Positions 60,259 to 64,000 of a stretch of DNA of 64,000 bases are shown in pieces. Every line of letters begins with the position of its first letter. Positions within the stretch are counted from its first letter, which is position 1. The stretch covers positions 1,400,001 to 1,464,000 of the forward strand of contig NW_026947544.1 in assembly GCF_034190915.1 (NCBI RefSeq). Direction: 5' to 3'. The notes beneath the pieces are model-generated. The model was not told the origin of the DNA. It searched no databases and worked only from the letters and a program-made list of their open reading frames with translations. The translations under genes and the position numbers were made by a program. Source of the stretch: Cavia porcellus. Its lineage: Eukaryota; Chordata; Mammalia; Rodentia; Caviidae.

Positions 60259-61016
60259 TGAGACCAAATACTAAGCCTTTCCGCAGTCGATTGTGATAAC
60301 TCGGACCCCCGTATAAAATCCAAGGAAGCAAGAAATTAAAATTTGGGAAGCAAAGGCTTTATTTCCAGGCCTGGTGACACAGCCTCCAGGAGCCAATTTG
60401 GAGACTATGCACCTCACAGCTAAAAGTCAGGGCTTTTATCTTGTAAATCCACAAACTGCTGCTGGTAACACAATGTAAGGAAGGGGATAGGGGTGAAACG
60501 GTGATTACAACTCTTGGGAAGAGCAAGATCAGGTAAGGGTAAGCAAGTCTCCCTGCATACAAGCAAGTTTAGATAAGAAGAAATCTTGTTTTTCTTAGCA
60601 AAGAATAGAGAAGTCTAACAGCAATTAACAACTTTAGTTACCTTACTTTAGCACCACAACTGCCATTTGTAGAGGGCAACAATGGTTAACATATTAATTA
60701 GGTAAGATTTTTACAATTCTTTACAGAGGAGAGCATTGATTAACATATCAATCCTTTACCCTGAGGGAAAAGGAACACACAGGTACTGCTATGATACAAA
60801 CGAAGCTATTTTTGTGAAGAATACACAATTCGTGATGGGGCCACTGGGTAGGGAAGGGGGTTGTCAGGAGCTATTACCTCAGGCCTTTGTTTTATGGCCT
60901 TTCGGGAAGTTAAAATTTAACCTAGTTAGATGGGAAGGGGGAAGGGGAGGGAAAGCAGCAGGCAGGCTTATACAGAACAGACTTTGGCATGATAGTTAGG
61001 GGGCCTTAGTATAACA
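60259..61016 (-). mobile_element. ERV-type LTR, minus strand (approximate limits)
   Basis: On the minus strand the unit starts TGTTATACTAAGG at 61016. It has a TATA-like GATAAAA at 60439-60433, then about 75 bp later AATAAAGCCTTTGCTT (60363-60348), followed by a U5-like stretch with GGGGGTCCGAGTTATC. This order and spacing (U3, R, U5) is characteristic of retroviral LTRs. The 3' edge is uncertain: about 60259, or 60292 where TGT/ACA ends would pair. No adjoining gag, pol or env was recognised, and no TSD was seen. Confidence 0.6.
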
Positions 61017-61968
61017 TCCATCACCCACTTATGACCCTTGGGAAGGTTCTCCATAATCTTGTCCTTGTTTCAAGAAGGAAATCCACTGGCATTCAGAAAA
61101 ACAGGCAGGGAAAATGATAACCTTAATCTCACTGAATCACCACATTCATGAATCTCTTGTCTTTACAACTTCTGAGGTTACATAATGTATTTGCGTATTT
61201 ATACAGTAATAGATGTTGTCTAATTAAAGTATATAATATACAGTTGCATTCATAATACAAATTCTTTATTCATAATGTGTGTCCCTAATATTTATAATGC
61301 ATATGAATATGCATCCCTGCTCTCCATTTTCTGAGGTGTACCCTTTCTCCACAAGACAGTCAGGGTAGGACAGACACTGTAATCAACAGCCTCCAGAGTT
61401 GAACACAATACACACTTATGTATTGGTCAGGCAACATGTTGATGGGCAGGTGACTTCCCAGACAGGGCTCTCAGACACCTCTTCACCCTCCAATTTATCC
61501 ACCTGTCATGTCTCAGGGCTACAAAAGACTCACCTTTCCAGGTATGTAGTGGAGAGAGAAAGCCAAGGATCACAGGCATGGCCCAGCGAGCTGTGTGGGA
61601 CTCACCCTGGACATGCTACATGTCATCTCAGCCACACTGCACTGGACAGAAGTCTGGCATATGGCTGCACAGAAGCACCAGGGATACTAGGAAAGCTGGT
61701 CCAGCTATGTGGTCAAGGGGGAAATGCAACAAGTGTGGGGAGTGACCAAGGCACAGGGCATCTGTCAAGTGCTATGAAGATAGGGAATTAAATTGGGCCA
61801 AAAATAGTCATAGGGGAACTTTCTGAAAAGGATTACATCCAATTCAGGGAACATCTTTAGAGCTACCACCATGGTCTGAGCTCTGGGCTGAAGCTGCAAA
61901 TAATAACAACACAATAATAATGGCAAGATTATATGGTAAACTAAAAGCTAAACAGTAAAAGATACATG
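61017..61968. other. No gene recognised
   Basis: The frame at 61399-61791 (130 codons) has no known domain. Nothing else is supportable. Confidence 0.45.
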
Positions 61969-61974
61969 AGGTTA

Positions 61975-62376
61975 TGGTTTTTATCTAGATGTACCCCCAA
62001 AGCCTCATTCACTTACAGGTGGGGCTCCTGGGAGGTCACTGGATCATGAGGGCATCACACTCATCAAGGAATTAGTCCACTGATAAGTTCATACCTAAAT
62101 GTGATGTTAGGAGGTGAAGCCTGGTGGGAGGAAATGGGTCACTGGGAGCATGGCTTGGAAGGTCCTAGCTCCCTATTCCTCCCTTGATCTCTGCTTCCTG
62201 TCTGCCATTCCATGTGCTGTTTCTCTACTGCCATGCTCTTCTGCCATACCTCCCTACCTTGAAACTGAGACTATGGACTGAAACTTCTACAAACTGTGAG
62301 CCAAAACAAGCCTTTCCTCTTTTAGAGTTCTGGGTGTTGGGTAATGTGTATAAGCAACAACAAAGTAATTAAGACA
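61975..62376 (+). mobile_element. MaLR-type solo LTR with TSD
   Basis: 402 bp starting TG and ending CA. Internal matches to the MaLR pattern include ggtggggctcctgggaggtc, ggatcatgagggcatcac, and the 3' end actgtgagccaaaacaagcc, agcaacaacaaagtaattaa. AGGTTA occurs immediately before (61969-61974) and after (62377-62382), consistent with a 5-6 bp target duplication. These are ancient non-autonomous ERVL relatives. Confidence 0.72.
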
Positions 62377-62462
62377 AGGTTAATTAAAATTTATTTTATA
62401 GCAATAATTTATTTTATTTTATTTTTCTAACCCCCTCCCCACTGATAAGAAAGATATGAGAA

Positions 62463-63041
62463 TGTATCAGTCTGTTTTCTGTTGCTATCACAAATTACCT
62501 GAGACTGGGTGACTTATAAAGAAAAAAATTTATGGAGCTCACAATTCTGGAAGTTCAAGGGTAGGGCACCAGGTTAGACTTGGCTCTGGTGTGAACCTTA
62601 TAGTGGTGGTTAGCATCATAACAGCAGGAATATATAGGATGGGGATCATGTGGTGAGACCAGAAGCCAAGGACCAGGGAGAGGTCAAGTTTACTGTTTTT
62701 TAACAACCTTCTTGAAAGCACTAAACAGAGTCCAACAGCTGAAAGGGGAAGATGCTGCTAAACCTCAGAATTATAAGCAAAAAAGAAAATTTTCAGGTGT
62801 TCATGAGACTTGAAAGTTTTCCCACCATCTCTTTAGGTGGCTTTCCTTCCTGTTTCTGTTTCTACCATCTTATTCATAAATATCACTAGCCCTGTCTCTA
62901 GCAGTTAGCATTCAGGACTATTTGCTTTGCTGGTGAGTTCATTTCACTAATTTATGCCTACATCTTCCCATCTGCTGGGACCTCCACCACAATTCAAAGC
63001 CAAAATGTACTCAAAAAAGTCAGAATATAGCCCAAAAATCA
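62463..63041 (-). mobile_element. MaLR-type LTR, minus strand
   Basis: Begins with the reverse complement of the typical MaLR 3' end (tctgttttctgttgctatca, cctgagactgggtgacttat) and ends near gggacctccaccacaattca and agcccaaaaatca, which resembles the reversed 5' end. Its inner part is degraded. Confidence 0.6.
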
Positions 63042-63048
63042 TCCCATC

Positions 63049-63393
63049 TGTCATGGCTCATTTTGGAGGCCCCCAGGCCTCCTGCATTTGTATTACACAT
63101 CTGTGATTGGTTCAGTGTCTGACACTTGGATTGGGGGTGTGAGTACTACACTGGCCTAGGGGTCTAGCCAAGATGTAATGTGATGGCAGGAAAAAGGTGT
63201 GTCTTGCTCTTTTGCTGGTTTCCTCTGTGCTGCTTACAGCCACCATGAACTGTGACCCAGCCATGCCCGCCTTCCTTGGAGCCAACTGAATATGGACTCA
63301 AACCTCCAAAAACTGTAAGACATAAACCTTTCCTTTCCCAACTTTGGGCATCAGGTGTGTTGTCTCAGCAACGAGTAAAAAGTAACTAAGACA
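63049..63393 (+). mobile_element. MaLR-type solo LTR with 5-bp TSD
   Basis: 345 bp, TGTCATGGCTC at the start and AACTAAGACA at the end. CCATC lies directly before (63044-63048) and after (63394-63398), the 5-bp duplication expected for ERVL-class integration. The 3' end (aaaactgtaagacataaacc, cagcaacgagtaaaaagtaa) matches that of the LTR ending at 62376. Confidence 0.78.
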
Positions 63394-63606
63394 CCATCCC
63401 ATTTGCCCATCTTTCCAGCACCTTCCCTACCCTGAGATACAATGCCATAACTCTGTCTACTACACAACCCCTGAATATAGATATGCTAGCCTATATTTTC
63501 CAATCTATAGTTCCCTTCTCCCTGAATACTCTATCCTTTTCTCTTCCATTTTTCCATTTTTGAGACCCAGATTTTAACGCCTAAACTTAACTTTATTATT
63601 CATTTA

Positions 63607-63682
63607 CTCATTTTGGTTTTGGTACCAACCTCATACTTGTCAGGCAAGTGTGTGTGTCACTGAGCTAAATCCCCAGCCCAAC
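63607..63682 (-). mobile_element. ID-type SINE, minus strand
   Basis: On the plus strand cactgagctaaatccccagc at 63659-63678 is the reverse complement of the ID start (gctggggatttagctcagtg). The B-box end is degraded (ttggtaccaacc). Confidence 0.8.
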
Positions 63683-64000
63683 TAAAGTATTCTTATCTGT
63701 ACTTAACATAATTTCAGAGATCAATACTGCAATTAATAAAGTGTCAATACCTTTCATCTTTTTTTAATGATGTTATAGTCAGGGGTTGTGAGGAGAACAA
63801 TTAAAATCAGGACATGGAGTTTATAATATTATTTTACAATGGTCACCCAGAGTTAACACAAGAAGGTACAGGAAATCTATCCACAACACTGAAGACAGAG
63901 AATATTCACCCAAGTGCCAAAATACCACAGTAATGTTCTGCATGATAGGCAGATGAAGACCCAGAGCTCATGACAATGTCTCCCACAAGTTTAACTGGAG
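63683..64000. other. No gene recognised
   Basis: No repeat core or coding signal recognised before the window ends. Confidence 0.4.

Overview
The window is mammalian nuclear DNA, most likely from a rodent outside the mouse/rat group. The evidence is LINE-1 (L1) elements with tandem 5' monomers, tRNA-Ala-derived ID-type SINEs, B1/Alu-like plus ID composite SINEs, MaLR-type LTRs and long CA, TG and GAAA microsatellites. The exact species cannot be settled from sequence alone. I found no host protein-coding exon, rRNA gene, functional tRNA gene or CRISPR array. The window reads as an intergenic or deep intronic graveyard of retroelements.

Layout, left to right. 231-3422: an L1-related element that keeps ORF1 but has no ORF2 (HAL1-like), carries an L1-type 3' UTR and sits between perfect 16-bp target-site duplications (TSDs). 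About 4290-6835: a second, older ORF2-less relative on the minus strand. About 6850-12870: a decayed near-full-length L1 with about 198-bp 5' monomers and a short 3' UTR. 12871-18701: non-repeat DNA with an ID SINE (own TSD) and an old LTR-like stretch. 18702-19985: an L1 ORF2 fragment. 22430-29783: a decayed L1 with a 17-bp TSD, interrupted at 26879-27850 by a later 5'-truncated L1 with its own 17-bp TSD. 29801-41715: mostly single-copy DNA holding three tRNA-derived SINE segments, an ERV-like solo LTR (35219-35780), a TAAT-rich possible conserved element near 36.6-36.9 kb, and two purine-rich tracts. 41716-45000: a minus-strand L1 that lost essentially all of ORF2. 45030-50006: SINEs and old LTR fragments.

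The most notable object is at 50142-57148: a full-length L1 with about 2.5 near-identical 5' monomers, an uninterrupted 350-residue ORF1, an uninterrupted 1279-residue ORF2 with every endonuclease, reverse transcriptase and Cys-rich motif I looked for, a poly(A) tail and perfect 17-bp TSDs. It split an older solo LTR (50007-57449). By structure it is a candidate active retrotransposon.

57450-64000: divergent short tandem duplications (58.6-59.2 kb), a minus-strand ERV-type LTR (about 60.25-61.0 kb), several MaLR-type LTRs (two with recognisable TSDs) and an ID SINE.

Functionally the elements form one system. An intact L1 can supply ORF1p and ORF2p. The ORF2-less elements and the SINEs lack a reverse transcriptase and would depend on such a donor. 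Boundaries given as approximate were judged by eye from comparisons between copies inside the window.
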